Source: Acetobacterium malicum subsp. dehalogenans DSM 11527 (GTDB lineage: Bacteria; Bacillota; Clostridia; Eubacteriales; Eubacteriaceae). From it: a DNA stretch of 56,082 nt. The position numbers were made by a program, and so were the translations under genes. This document shows, piece after piece, positions 8,315 to 16,517 of this stretch; the stretch's first letter is position 1, and every line of letters begins with the position of its first letter. The stretch spans positions 1,603 to 57,684 of the forward strand of contig NZ_AXAC01000023.1 in NCBI RefSeq assembly GCF_000472665.1, given 5' to 3'. The notes beneath the pieces were generated by a model. The model made no database searches. It was not told where the DNA came from and was given only the letters and a program-made list of their open reading frames with translations.

Positions 8315-8962
8315 TTGAGAGTCATTTTATTAGGAACACCCGGAGGGGGAAAAGGGACCCAGGCAAAACTGATCTGTGAATATTTTGATATTCCACATAT
8401 TTCGACTGGCGATATTTTCCGCGGGAAAATAAAAGAAGGAACCGCTGAAGGTAAGGAAATAAGCGAATATACCGGAAAAGGTCAGTTGGTTCCTGACCGC
8501 CTTACAATTGCCCTTGTAGAAGAACGATTAAAAAAAGATGACTGTAAAAAGGGCTTTTTACTGGATGGATTCCCCCGGGATGAAAAACAAGCCCAGGCTC
8601 TAGATGAGATTATGAATAAAAAGAATGAGCAAATTAATTTTGTTTTTTTGATTGATGTTCCAAAAGAAATTATTGTCGATCGCATTCTCGGCAGACGGGT
8701 CTGCCCTAAATGCGGAGAAAGCTATCATATAAAATACAATCCACCAAAAGTGCCAGGAAATTGCGATGTTTGCGGAACTGCTTTAATTCATCGGGCTGAT
8801 GATCAGGAAGAAATTATTTTAGACCGCTTGGCTATTTACAACCAAACAACAGCGCCGATATTGGAATTTTATGAAAAAAAGGGAATTCTTCACAAAATCA
8901 AAGGCGATGGCGGGATTCAGGATATTTTCGCCCAGATCAGCGAGATTTTAAAAAAAGCTTAA
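8315..8962 (+). CDS. adk: Adenylate kinase
   Basis: Adenylate kinase interconverts ATP+AMP and 2 ADP. The 215-residue long-LID form has the P-loop GTPGGGKGTQ (residues 7-16), LDGFPRD, and a zinc-binding LID with CPKC (from Cys130) and CDVC. The start is TTG at 8315, with GGAGG 8 bases upstream; no better ATG exists. In Firmicutes adk usually lies behind secY in the ribosomal protein operon. Here it follows an HD-GYP gene, so it is a relocated or second copy. Confidence 0.97.
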   Translation: MRVILLGTPGGGKGTQAKLICEYFDIPHISTGDIFRGKIKEGTAEGKEISEYTGKGQLVPDRLTIALVEERLKKDDCKKGFLLDGFPRDEKQAQALDEIMNKKNEQINFVFLIDVPKEIIVDRILGRRVCPKCGESYHIKYNPPKVPGNCDVCGTALIHRADDQEEIILDRLAIYNQTTAPILEFYEKKGILHKIKGDGGIQDIFAQISEILKKA

Positions 8963-9072
8963 CATAAAATACTGGCTGATAAAATAATTTGTTGTTTTCA
9001 GATCGGGCCTCAAATCTTCTAGCCACTTAGCAGATGAGATGCTGAAGTAACAAAAATACAGATATTATTAAA

Positions 9073-9103
9073 AAGAGAATCCCAAAATTTAAAGGATTCT
9101 CTT
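9073..9103. terminator. Bidirectional terminator between adk and DUF5661 gene
   Basis: AAGAGAATCC (9073-9082) pairs perfectly with GGATTCTCTT (9094-9103); T-rich sequence lies on both sides. The 192 bases between the two stop codons hold nothing else I recognise. Confidence 0.75.
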
Positions 9104-9154
9104 CGTTTATTTGTGGTTGAACAATCCAAGGGATAAAGCAGTTAGACAAAGTGG

Positions 9155-9427
9155 TCATTTGCCTTCCCAAAATGCTTCAGCTTCTTTTTCCATTTTTTCG
9201 AGACGGGTATAATAATCAGGAAACTCATTCAAATGAGCCAGGGCAATTTTCCCGGTGACGAAAGGGTCATCCCCGGTTACGTTTGTGCGGGAATTGTCAG
9301 TGCCGTGCTCAAGCTCAACATCCATTCCCATTCGAAACTGCTCAATGTCAAATTTACTCCAACTAATACCAAGCATTCTGCCAATTTCTTTTGCCTGTTC
9401 GGTTGTAAACACTTTTTTTGCTGACAT
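9155..9427 (-). CDS. DUF5661 family small protein
   Basis: A 90-residue soluble protein with the pattern FTTEQAKEIGRMLGISW near the start, then MDVELEHGT and the conserved NVTGDDPFVTGKIALAHL. I recognise these as DUF5661, a small family of unknown function found widely in bacteria. RBS AGAGGTGA sits before the ATG. It is monocistronic, with its own consensus promoter at 9494-9522. Confidence 0.8.
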   Translation of the reverse strand: MSAKKVFTTEQAKEIGRMLGISWSKFDIEQFRMGMDVELEHGTDNSRTNVTGDDPFVTGKIALAHLNEFPDYYTRLEKMEKEAEAFWEGK

Positions 9428-9493
9428 AAAATCACCTCTTCTTAAAATTTTGAAACATGACCATTATTGTTGGATTCATAATTACTTAATCTC

Positions 9494-9522
9494 ATTATAG
9501 GCATAATTTAAATATTTGTCAA
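9494..9522 (-). promoter_or_regulatory. Promoter of the DUF5661 gene
   Basis: On the minus strand, TTGACA (9517-9522), 17 bases, TATAAT (9494-9499): a perfect sigma-A promoter. Its -35 box is 23 bases from the -35 box of the opposite promoter at 9546. Confidence 0.85.
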
Positions 9523-9545
9523 TCAATCAGCAATGGTGTTTTGTT

Positions 9546-9574
9546 TTGACATTTGATTTGAGGGTAAATAGATA
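9546..9574 (+). promoter_or_regulatory. Promoter of the Rieske gene
   Basis: TTGACA (9546-9551), 17 bases, TAGATA (9569-9574); divergent from the promoter at 9494-9522. Confidence 0.65.
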
Positions 9575-9602
9575 TCAACTACTCAGAAAAATGGAGGAAA
9601 AA

Positions 9603-9938
9603 ATGGGATTTCAAAAAGTTGCAGATATCCAGGAGTTTGATAATATTGACAAGAAGTTGATCGAATTGGATGAAAAGAAAATTCTATTGACGAAGGTGGC
9701 CGGGGGGTATTATGCTATATCCAATAAATGTCCCCATATGGGCGGTTCTTTGTATAAGGGTACTCTACAGGACGGGGTCATTACTTGCCCAAGACATGGA
9801 GCAAAATATGATGCGAAAACAGGGAAAGGTTTGGGGAAACCGAAAATTCTATTTTTTGAATTTAAAATGGAAGATGATCGCAGTTTTCCAGTAAAGGTGG
9901 AAGATGGTGATATTTTGATCGACATCAACCCCGCATAA
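9603..9938 (+). CDS. Rieske [2Fe-2S] ferredoxin-like protein
   Basis: A 111-residue soluble Rieske protein. Ligands are Cys43-x-His45 (CPHMGG) and Cys62-x2-His65 (CPRHG), followed by AKYDAKTGKGLG, typical of small Rieske ferredoxins (NirD/BphF type). The start is ATG 9603, with GGAGG 5 bases upstream; an upstream in-frame ATG at 9516 lies before the promoter and is rejected. A stand-alone electron carrier is likely, but no oxygenase or reductase partner is next to it. The reductase or acceptor is unknown. Confidence 0.9.
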   Translation: MGFQKVADIQEFDNIDKKLIELDEKKILLTKVAGGYYAISNKCPHMGGSLYKGTLQDGVITCPRHGAKYDAKTGKGLGKPKILFFEFKMEDDRSFPVKVEDGDILIDINPA

Positions 9939-9954
9939 ATTTTAATGAACAAAT

Positions 9955-9997
9955 AAAACCCCGGGTGCAGTAAAGTGATTGTTGCATCCGGGGTTTT
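9955..9997. terminator. Bidirectional terminator after Rieske gene
   Basis: AAAACCCCGG and CCGGGGTTTT pair, extended by TGCA/TGCA with one mismatch. It serves the + gene and probably the - strand SRAP gene, which ends at 10077. Confidence 0.85.
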
Positions 9998-10076
9998 CTG
10001 TGCTAAAATGGTTTGGTTTCATCTGCCTGGTTTGTTTTAATTGCGTATTTTATTTTCTAGTGAATAGCAGCGTGAG

Positions 10077-10697
10077 TTAGGACTCAAAGTCCAGGGGAAA
10101 TCTGATTTGGGTATTATCCCTAGCTTGATTAGTAACTTGCCCTGTCAAAGGTACCGTATCATTTTTTGTCAGCTCAACGGCTGCGGTTAAATCGTCGAAC
10201 CATTTCTCACTCTGGGTCGGTGGAATAAGGACCGGCATTCGATTATGAACAGCTTCAACCGCTTCATTGGGCGGTTTCGTCAGGATCACAAATTTATTTG
10301 AGCCCATGAAGTTGTGATAAATTCCGGCAAGATAAAGAAGCTGGTCAGCCTGAAAGAGATACCGTTTTTTTTCAGCATCCCATTCATAAAAACCGGCGGC
10401 CGGAATTAAACAGCGTCTTTGTTTGAAGTCCTCATGAAACAGGGGTTTTTCCAAAATTGTTTCGGCTCGGGCGTTAATTATTAACCCCCTTTTAAAGGGA
10501 TTTTGATAGCCCCAGCTCATCAACTCCAGAGAAATATGACTGGTGTGCCGTCGATTCCAGCAAATAACCGGGGCCAGATCTGACGGTAGAATATCACCAG
10601 TTTTCAGTTGTCCATCAAAGCGCTGATTAACTGCGGCTACAATCCGTCTGATCTCCGGATCATCTTTTTCGGAATAAAGTGTATAACGTCCACACAT
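10077..10697 (-). CDS. yedK: SRAP-family (YedK/HMCES) abasic-site protein
   Basis: 206 residues, full length for the SOS-response-associated peptidase family. It begins MCGRY, so after removal of Met the catalytic Cys2 is at the N-terminus and forms the thiazolidine crosslink with abasic sites in single-stranded DNA. Further signature pieces are INARAETI, RCLIPAAGFYEWD (active-site Glu) and HNRMPVLI (active-site His). It is cytosolic and protects the genome at replication forks. Its start lies 9 bases after the end of the CheW-sensor gene on the same strand, so the two may share a transcript by chance of order. Confidence 0.93.
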   Translation of the reverse strand: MCGRYTLYSEKDDPEIRRIVAAVNQRFDGQLKTGDILPSDLAPVICWNRRHTSHISLELMSWGYQNPFKRGLIINARAETILEKPLFHEDFKQRRCLIPAAGFYEWDAEKKRYLFQADQLLYLAGIYHNFMGSNKFVILTKPPNEAVEAVHNRMPVLIPPTQSEKWFDDLTAAVELTKNDTVPLTGQVTNQARDNTQIRFPLDFES

Positions 10698-10705
10698 CAG
10701 AATGT

Positions 10706-13276
10706 TTAGTTGGTTTCCATCGATTCCAGCATCGGAAGGGCTGCTTCGAGGTCTTCTTCGACTTGATTTTCAACCAGTTTTTCAAGAATAATCTGAGGAT
10801 CCATCTCCAAAATGGTTCGGTCAGAACCGTCGGTTAAGCAAATAATGCCAGTAATAGCTGAGGAAATTTCCACAGGTTGAATGTCATTTAAATTAATTTC
10901 GAGGACACTGACCAGCTTTTCCACCTGAATAGCGATCATTTCATCATCAGACAGTTTCAACAATAACAGATGAGAGGCGTTGAGGCTGGGTTCATCTTTG
11001 TCAAATAATGCTAGAGCATCGACAACGGCGTAATAATGATCATTAAATTCCACTGCCCCGCGGATAACGGCATTGGTTCCTGGGACTGAAATCGTCTTGC
11101 TGGCTTCTAATGCTTCAACAACGTAAGACTGTTCCAAACCATAGACCTGGCCATTAATAACAAAGGTGGCCAATTTTTTATGTTCATTCGTCATTGAGAA
11201 GGCAAAATCAGATTGTTCGATTTCTTTATCATTGGATTTATTAATGGTAATTTCTGCGTAATCAGCCATTTTTTCAAAAACAAAGGCGATCACATCATTA
11301 TGATATCCATCAGAGTTTTTGTATTCCCGATAACAGGATGAACAGGCACAACCAATAGAGTAATAGCTGTTTTCATAAACTAAAATTTCGGATTGGGTTT
11401 TGCCGTTTGGTACGGTGAATAGTTCGTCCGGTAAATCCAGAATTTCACCAACTTTGTAGGCATCATTGGTCGACGAGAGAATCATTTTTTTACGGTCAGC
11501 AAATACCGCAAAGGTGTTATTATCGGAATGGAGCGATTCTTCCAGGATTGTTTTGAACTGATCCTCGCTGTCAAAAACAATACCAATACCGCCAACAGTG
11601 CGGTTATGGTTATTAAAGTCTGTAATGGAAGCACCATAAATATAGGTATGACGATGATCATACAATTCAGTTTGTTCAAATGGAGAGACAAAATACTTTT
11701 CCTGTTTGGCATTTGCTAAAATTTCACTGACATAGGGGGCCGTGAGGGTTTTACCAATATCGTCAGCACGGCTGGGGTTGGATACGGCGATAATGGTTCC
11801 GGTTTTGTCAAAAATAAACAGGTTGCTGTAAACCGTATAAAGATCATTGATGTAAACGAGGATATCAGTTAATTGTTTTAGATCAGGAGTGGATATTACA
11901 TCTTTGGCCAGAATGCGGCGAATCGTTGAGTCTAATGCCCACCAACGGCAATCATTGGCTCGCTCGTAGAGATTTCGATCCATGATATCCACCGAAAGCG
12001 AAGCTAAAAAACTGGTGTCGACAAGGCTGGTTGACACAACCGTCGAAAACAGGTTGGAAACGGAGCTCTGGAAAAGACTGCTGGTGTTGGTGCCGATCCG
12101 GCCAATGGCTCTTAAAATCGGTTTTAAGCGCGAATATTCTGCATCGATACTGTCATCGCGGGCAATAATCTGACCGTTGTAGACAATTCGTTTTAGCGAT
12201 CCATTAATCGTCTGGGTTTTATTGATAATTTCATTCAGCTCAGTGGAAAATGAATCAGCCTGATGCATCAAACCAGTGGTGACAGAGGAATCAATACTTT
12301 TTAGATTTCGATTATCCCGGAAAGCCAGATGGAGAGGAATCATCACATGACCCTTCCAACCCAGACCATAATATTTTTGGTAGCCCTGGGTCGCAATGGT
12401 CTTCGAAATATAATCGGATCCCCGATAATAGACAACGCCATTGACGCCAGATTCAACGGGTTCGACGATAGTACCCGTGGGAACATGATTCTCATCGCTG
12501 CTGGCAATGACCATGTTTGCGTCGTCGATAATGGTCATAACGGAGCCATCATAATCGTTGGTCAGTTTTTCAAAGATCTGCGCCATTTCATTTTCAAAGC
12601 GGAAACACAAACAAATCAGACCAATAGCCTGGGAAGTGCCTTCCCGGCAGATGCGGCTGGAAAAAATATGGGAATTTTTATCACCATACTGAAGTTTTGA
12701 GTTTTTGAAATACTCCACAAAGCTCTGCTCACCATCCATTGTTTTGATTAGATTTGGTCCTTTTATCTGTTTTCCCCGGATATCATTTTGTTTGTCAAGA
12801 TTTGCCAACACCCGATAATTATTGTCGAGCACGATAATATCCTCGTAAACGGAATATTTGGCAACATAATCTCGCATTCGTTTTAAAATCAAGCTGCGGT
12901 CACCGTCAGTGCGGTCCTGATTTTCAACAAACCGGCGAATATCGTCATCGGTGGCCAAAAAACCAATATCAGCAGTTCTTTCAAAGAGGTTGCGGATCAG
13001 AATATCAATGGCCACCTGGGTTTTCGAAATGATTTTTTGTTCCATTTTTTTCAGTTTTTCGGAAACAAGGGTATCAATCAGTTCTTCCTGTAAATCAATA
13101 AACCCATTCTGAATTTTTGTCATATTGGGAAGAACACTTTTTGATTGGATCGGACAATTGATTTCGGAAAGCAGTTTAATGTTATCCCACTGGTCGTTGA
13201 GATCAGAGATGCTTTTATTGCATTCCTGAACATCAGGCATATAAGTTAAAAAATCTTTTTGTTTATATATTATCAT
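10706..13276 (-). CDS. Soluble tandem-sensor protein with C-terminal CheW domain
   Basis: An 856-residue protein with no transmembrane segment. The start MIIYKQ (13276) is chosen because AGGAG sits 7 bases before it; an ATG 15 bases upstream overlaps that RBS. Two sensor modules of the same design follow: one from ~95 (RNLFERTADIGFLATDDDIR, later DIIVLDNNYRVLANLDK) and one from ~434 (RNLYERANDCRWWALDSTIR, later LFIFDKTGTIIAVSNP), both Cache-like. A linker with CACSSCYREYK (Cys643, 645, 648) leads to the CheW-like domain at ~700-850 (ATFVINGQVYGLEQSYVVEAL). It probably couples small-molecule sensing to CheA arrays, or acts as a scaffold. No other che gene is in the window. Domain order is sure; signal and partners are not. 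Confidence 0.85.
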   Translation of the reverse strand: MIIYKQKDFLTYMPDVQECNKSISDLNDQWDNIKLLSEINCPIQSKSVLPNMTKIQNGFIDLQEELIDTLVSEKLKKMEQKIISKTQVAIDILIRNLFERTADIGFLATDDDIRRFVENQDRTDGDRSLILKRMRDYVAKYSVYEDIIVLDNNYRVLANLDKQNDIRGKQIKGPNLIKTMDGEQSFVEYFKNSKLQYGDKNSHIFSSRICREGTSQAIGLICLCFRFENEMAQIFEKLTNDYDGSVMTIIDDANMVIASSDENHVPTGTIVEPVESGVNGVVYYRGSDYISKTIATQGYQKYYGLGWKGHVMIPLHLAFRDNRNLKSIDSSVTTGLMHQADSFSTELNEIINKTQTINGSLKRIVYNGQIIARDDSIDAEYSRLKPILRAIGRIGTNTSSLFQSSVSNLFSTVVSTSLVDTSFLASLSVDIMDRNLYERANDCRWWALDSTIRRILAKDVISTPDLKQLTDILVYINDLYTVYSNLFIFDKTGTIIAVSNPSRADDIGKTLTAPYVSEILANAKQEKYFVSPFEQTELYDHRHTYIYGASITDFNNHNRTVGGIGIVFDSEDQFKTILEESLHSDNNTFAVFADRKKMILSSTNDAYKVGEILDLPDELFTVPNGKTQSEILVYENSYYSIGCACSSCYREYKNSDGYHNDVIAFVFEKMADYAEITINKSNDKEIEQSDFAFSMTNEHKKLATFVINGQVYGLEQSYVVEALEASKTISVPGTNAVIRGAVEFNDHYYAVVDALALFDKDEPSLNASHLLLLKLSDDEMIAIQVEKLVSVLEINLNDIQPVEISSAITGIICLTDGSDRTILEMDPQIILEKLVENQVEEDLEAALPMLESMETN

Positions 13277-13294
13277 TTTCAATCTCCTCATTTA

Positions 13295-13340
13295 ATAAAA
13301 AAGATGCTTAGCGGTAAGGTTATCCCAAGTCAAGCATCTT
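13295..13340 (-). terminator. Minus-strand hairpin with T-run ahead of the CheW-sensor gene
   Basis: AAGATGCTT and AAGCATCTT form a perfect 9-bp stem (13301-13309 with 13332-13340); on the minus strand TTTTTT follows. It can end the carboxylesterase transcript. It also lies within ~20 bases of the CheW-sensor start, so it might be an attenuator if that gene is read from upstream. Confidence 0.7.
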
Positions 13341-13455
13341 TATTATGATTACAGTCTTAGCTAAATGTAACATTTTTTTTGAGAATTTGCAAGATAATAT
13401 GCAAAGTATTGCCCTCAGTAATGTTAAAACTGTCGGACAAAACAAACAAAATGTT

Positions 13456-15012
13456 TTAGCCAAACATCAATGTTTCCAGAAATTCCAGGTCGTCCTGGTT
13501 GGGGAGATTTTTACTGGCCAGATAGGCGTCAAAAACCATGATGTATTTATTCTCTGAATCAAATTTTGGCCAGATGATCTGGCCTTTATACTCTGCTTTG
13601 AAATTAGGATTGCCATACTTTATGAAATTGACCCAGGATTGCTGCATAATCCAGGACAAATTGCTGATCTTGGTGGCGCGACGCTGCCCGATGCCATTAC
13701 CGAAGACAAACGGCAGTTCCATACCGTGGGCAGTGTTCAGACCTACTATTTTGAGGATCGCCGGATCAAAATCGAAATTATAAAAATAGACATCCTCTCC
13801 CAACAGGGAATATTCTTTCGCCATCATCACCATCCCGATTAGAAAAGCGGAATAGGTATAAATTTCCTGAGCTCGTTCCAAAGGTGAGTGATCGTCATCA
13901 ACAAAAAAGTAATCCATTGCTTTGGGCGCATTTTCGGGACCAAAAATATGATAACAGAGCATCTGGTAAATGCCCAGATTGGTGTGGCTCTTAATAAATA
14001 AAGATGATTCATCGGTATTATAACCAACCAGAATTTTAACCGGGTTGACCTCACCATTTTTCAAGGCTTTGACCGGATCTTTGGGGAGAACAATCCCATC
14101 ATAAACCGGCCAGAAACCAAAGGCATTGGGAACCGTGGATTGATTAGATTTGACCATTGAGAGGGCAGCAAAAATATCGCCGGAAAGGGCTCTCAGCTGG
14201 TCCAGACCGTTTGGCGAATCCTCAATGCCGTATAAGTCGCATAAGAGCTTTCCGTTGTCCAAGGTTTTTTGTAAATCGCCACGGTTGAGCGAAGAAAAAG
14301 CAGAAATTGAAAAAATTGATCCGCTTTCGACCACGGCCTGATGGAAAAGACCTTTAGCCAGCGGTGACAACATCAGCGCGGTGACGCTGTAAGCGCCGGC
14401 GGACTGACCACCGACAGTGACTTGTTCGGGATCGCCACCAAAGGTCGCGATGTTATCCTGGATCCACAGCAGCGCCTGGATCTGATCCAGTAAACCGTAA
14501 TTGCCGGTGGTTCCAGCTTCCTCAAGTAAGCCTCGGGTGGCAAGAAACCCCAGAGCTCCCAACCGATAGTTGATGGTGATGACGACCACCCCTTCCTGAG
14601 CCATCCGACCACCGTCATAAACCATTTCTGAGCCGGAACCGGAGGAAAAAGCACCGCCATGGATAAATACATAAACCGGAAAGCGCTCTTCAGCGGTAAT
14701 TGCTGGGGTCCAAATGTTCAGAAACAGACAGTCTTCGCTTTTTCCTTCCATTTGGTAGGTACCCGGGGAATCGACGGTGATACCTCCCATCTGAAGTGAG
14801 GAATTACCCGGTTTTGAACAATCACGGATATCTTCCCAGGGCGGCATCGGTTCGGGCGCTCTAAAACGGCGGCTGCCGATGGGAGGCATGGCATAGGGAA
14901 TACCTTTATAGGAGGCAACACCCCGTCGGGCTTGACCCTGAACTGGTCCGCAGGGGGGGTGGAGGATCGGTTGTTTTGGAGTGTCTGTTTTTTTATTCGT
15001 AAAAAATGGCAT
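13456..15012 (-). CDS. Type-B carboxylesterase (alpha/beta hydrolase)
   Basis: 518 residues, the usual length of carboxylesterase/para-nitrobenzyl esterases. Visible are SEDCLFLNIWTP, the oxyanion loop HGGAF (from residue 118), and the nucleophile elbow GGQSAG (Ser204; the family more often has GESAG). There is a DESS acid region, and AHGMELPFVFG carries the catalytic His. There is no signal peptide, so it is cytosolic. It hydrolyses carboxylic esters; the natural substrate is unknown. RBS AAGGAG precedes the ATG at 15012. Monocistronic on the minus strand. Confidence 0.93.
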   Translation of the reverse strand: MPFFTNKKTDTPKQPILHPPCGPVQGQARRGVASYKGIPYAMPPIGSRRFRAPEPMPPWEDIRDCSKPGNSSLQMGGITVDSPGTYQMEGKSEDCLFLNIWTPAITAEERFPVYVFIHGGAFSSGSGSEMVYDGGRMAQEGVVVITINYRLGALGFLATRGLLEEAGTTGNYGLLDQIQALLWIQDNIATFGGDPEQVTVGGQSAGAYSVTALMLSPLAKGLFHQAVVESGSIFSISAFSSLNRGDLQKTLDNGKLLCDLYGIEDSPNGLDQLRALSGDIFAALSMVKSNQSTVPNAFGFWPVYDGIVLPKDPVKALKNGEVNPVKILVGYNTDESSLFIKSHTNLGIYQMLCYHIFGPENAPKAMDYFFVDDDHSPLERAQEIYTYSAFLIGMVMMAKEYSLLGEDVYFYNFDFDPAILKIVGLNTAHGMELPFVFGNGIGQRRATKISNLSWIMQQSWVNFIKYGNPNFKAEYKGQIIWPKFDSENKYIMVFDAYLASKNLPNQDDLEFLETLMFG

Positions 15013-15103
15013 GAAATTCTCCTTTTTATTGATTGACTTGGGTCGTTGCGAAACTGATTGAACAGGTCATGGTAGTTTTAGGTATTTACTTCTTTGGCGT
15101 TAT

Positions 15104-16369
15104 TCATTTACCTATTTTCTGATTCGGGTAGTGAATCGGACTTTGAAGGTAATCCCGATGATAGCAGTACCTTGTTTCGTAAAATTGATTGTGAAAGTCG
15201 GTGGCGCGGCAATCATAATAGAGCATTTTATTCTGGGTGGGAGTTAATAATAAACGGCTCTTTTTCAGACTGGTTAAAATAGGCAACTGACCCCGATCCT
15301 TAATCGCCTTCAGGATAGCCTGGCCTTTTTCATTAAAACCCAGCACCCGCAGATAGGGAACGAAAGATTCCGCCTGAAAAAGATTTAAGGTTTCTTTATC
15401 CAGCTCCAGGAGTCGATTGGATAGGATCCGGCGGACCCGGGTTTGGGGGATTCGTTTTGAGATAATCGCGTTAACGCATTCGTCCAGATTGGTGGCTGTT
15501 TTTAGGGCATCTCTGATTTTGTGTTCCAGGCCTTCACTGACATAGGGGGTGTTTTTCAAGTGTTTTACGTCACTTGAAAGAATTTGCAGGCGCAGGGCAT
15601 TGAGAAAATAGTCGTCGCCTCTGGGATTATAATTTTTTCTAAAGGGCAGAATCAGATCATCGGCCGAATAGGGCAGTTTGTGATCGAGTGCTTCTAAGAT
15701 CGCAGCAGCGGACTCAGGATGGGCAAGGGCATCTTTTAAAATGGTCCGAATCCCGGTGGCACTGAGATATTTAGAAGGCAACAGACTGTGATAGTCGGCA
15801 CCCTGTCGCTTAACGGTCATTACATCGATATCGCTTTGGGTTTTGTGGAGGGCCTTGAGATATTCGAGGGCCAAGATGTTATTGGGGGTTTTTAAGAGAT
15901 CGCCTGCCTCATGACTCAAATAGGAGCGAATCGCCAGTTCACGGGCTCGGGGAAAGGAAACTCCAGATGATAACTCCTGTTTAAGGAAGCTTTTAAATTC
16001 GACCGGTTCATGAACGAGCGTTTCAGCCAGACTGGTTAGCGGCTGGATATGTCCGAATTCGGAACCAAAGGAAAGGATATCGATTACCCCAGTGGCGTTA
16101 AAAATCTTTATGCCTCCATGCGCAAAGGCTTCGGCACTTTGGCAGGCATAGCCGAAAGGCAGTTCGCAGACCAGATCAACACCGGCGGATAGGGCCAACT
16201 GGGCGCGCTCCCATTTGTTTAATAGGGCGAAATCGCCGCGTTGAGTCAGACTGCCGCTCATTAAAGCCATAACACTGTCACAGTGACTTTCTTTTTTGGA
16301 GGACTCAATTTGCCAGGCATGGCCCATGTGAAACGGATTATACTCAGCAATAATACCTAGAATTTTCAT
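15104..16369 (-). CDS. tmcAL: tRNA(Met) cytidine acetate ligase
   Basis: 421 residues, family TmcAL (YlbM). The N-terminus GIIAEYNPFHMGH is the nucleotidyltransferase signature with an HxGH motif, followed by MSGSLTQRGDFALLNKWERA and VDLVCELPF. The enzyme activates acetate with ATP to acetyl-adenylate and acetylates C34 of elongator tRNA-Met (ac4C). The start at 16369 (MKILGI) is preferred over an upstream in-frame ATG because GAGAGG lies before it. It is divergent from ackA, whose substrate pool includes acetate. ylbM-yceD-rpmF neighbourhood is common in Firmicutes; here ackA lies between. Confidence 0.95.
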   Translation of the reverse strand: MKILGIIAEYNPFHMGHAWQIESSKKESHCDSVMALMSGSLTQRGDFALLNKWERAQLALSAGVDLVCELPFGYACQSAEAFAHGGIKIFNATGVIDILSFGSEFGHIQPLTSLAETLVHEPVEFKSFLKQELSSGVSFPRARELAIRSYLSHEAGDLLKTPNNILALEYLKALHKTQSDIDVMTVKRQGADYHSLLPSKYLSATGIRTILKDALAHPESAAAILEALDHKLPYSADDLILPFRKNYNPRGDDYFLNALRLQILSSDVKHLKNTPYVSEGLEHKIRDALKTATNLDECVNAIISKRIPQTRVRRILSNRLLELDKETLNLFQAESFVPYLRVLGFNEKGQAILKAIKDRGQLPILTSLKKSRLLLTPTQNKMLYYDCRATDFHNQFYETRYCYHRDYLQSPIHYPNQKIGK

Positions 16370-16517
16370 CTTAGCCTCTCTTTTGTTAAAAAAATAGCAA
16401 TTTATTAATTTATTATCGAAATATGACAAAAAAATAATGGTATTCTTTGCTTATTACTGTTATTATATAGAACGTATGAAATGTAATCAATAAAAAACTA
16501 AAGGAGAGTAATTATTA

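Noticed and set aside
12329-12700. 123-codon + strand frame inside the CheW-sensor gene
   Set aside because: Antisense to a well-supported gene, no RBS, no family.
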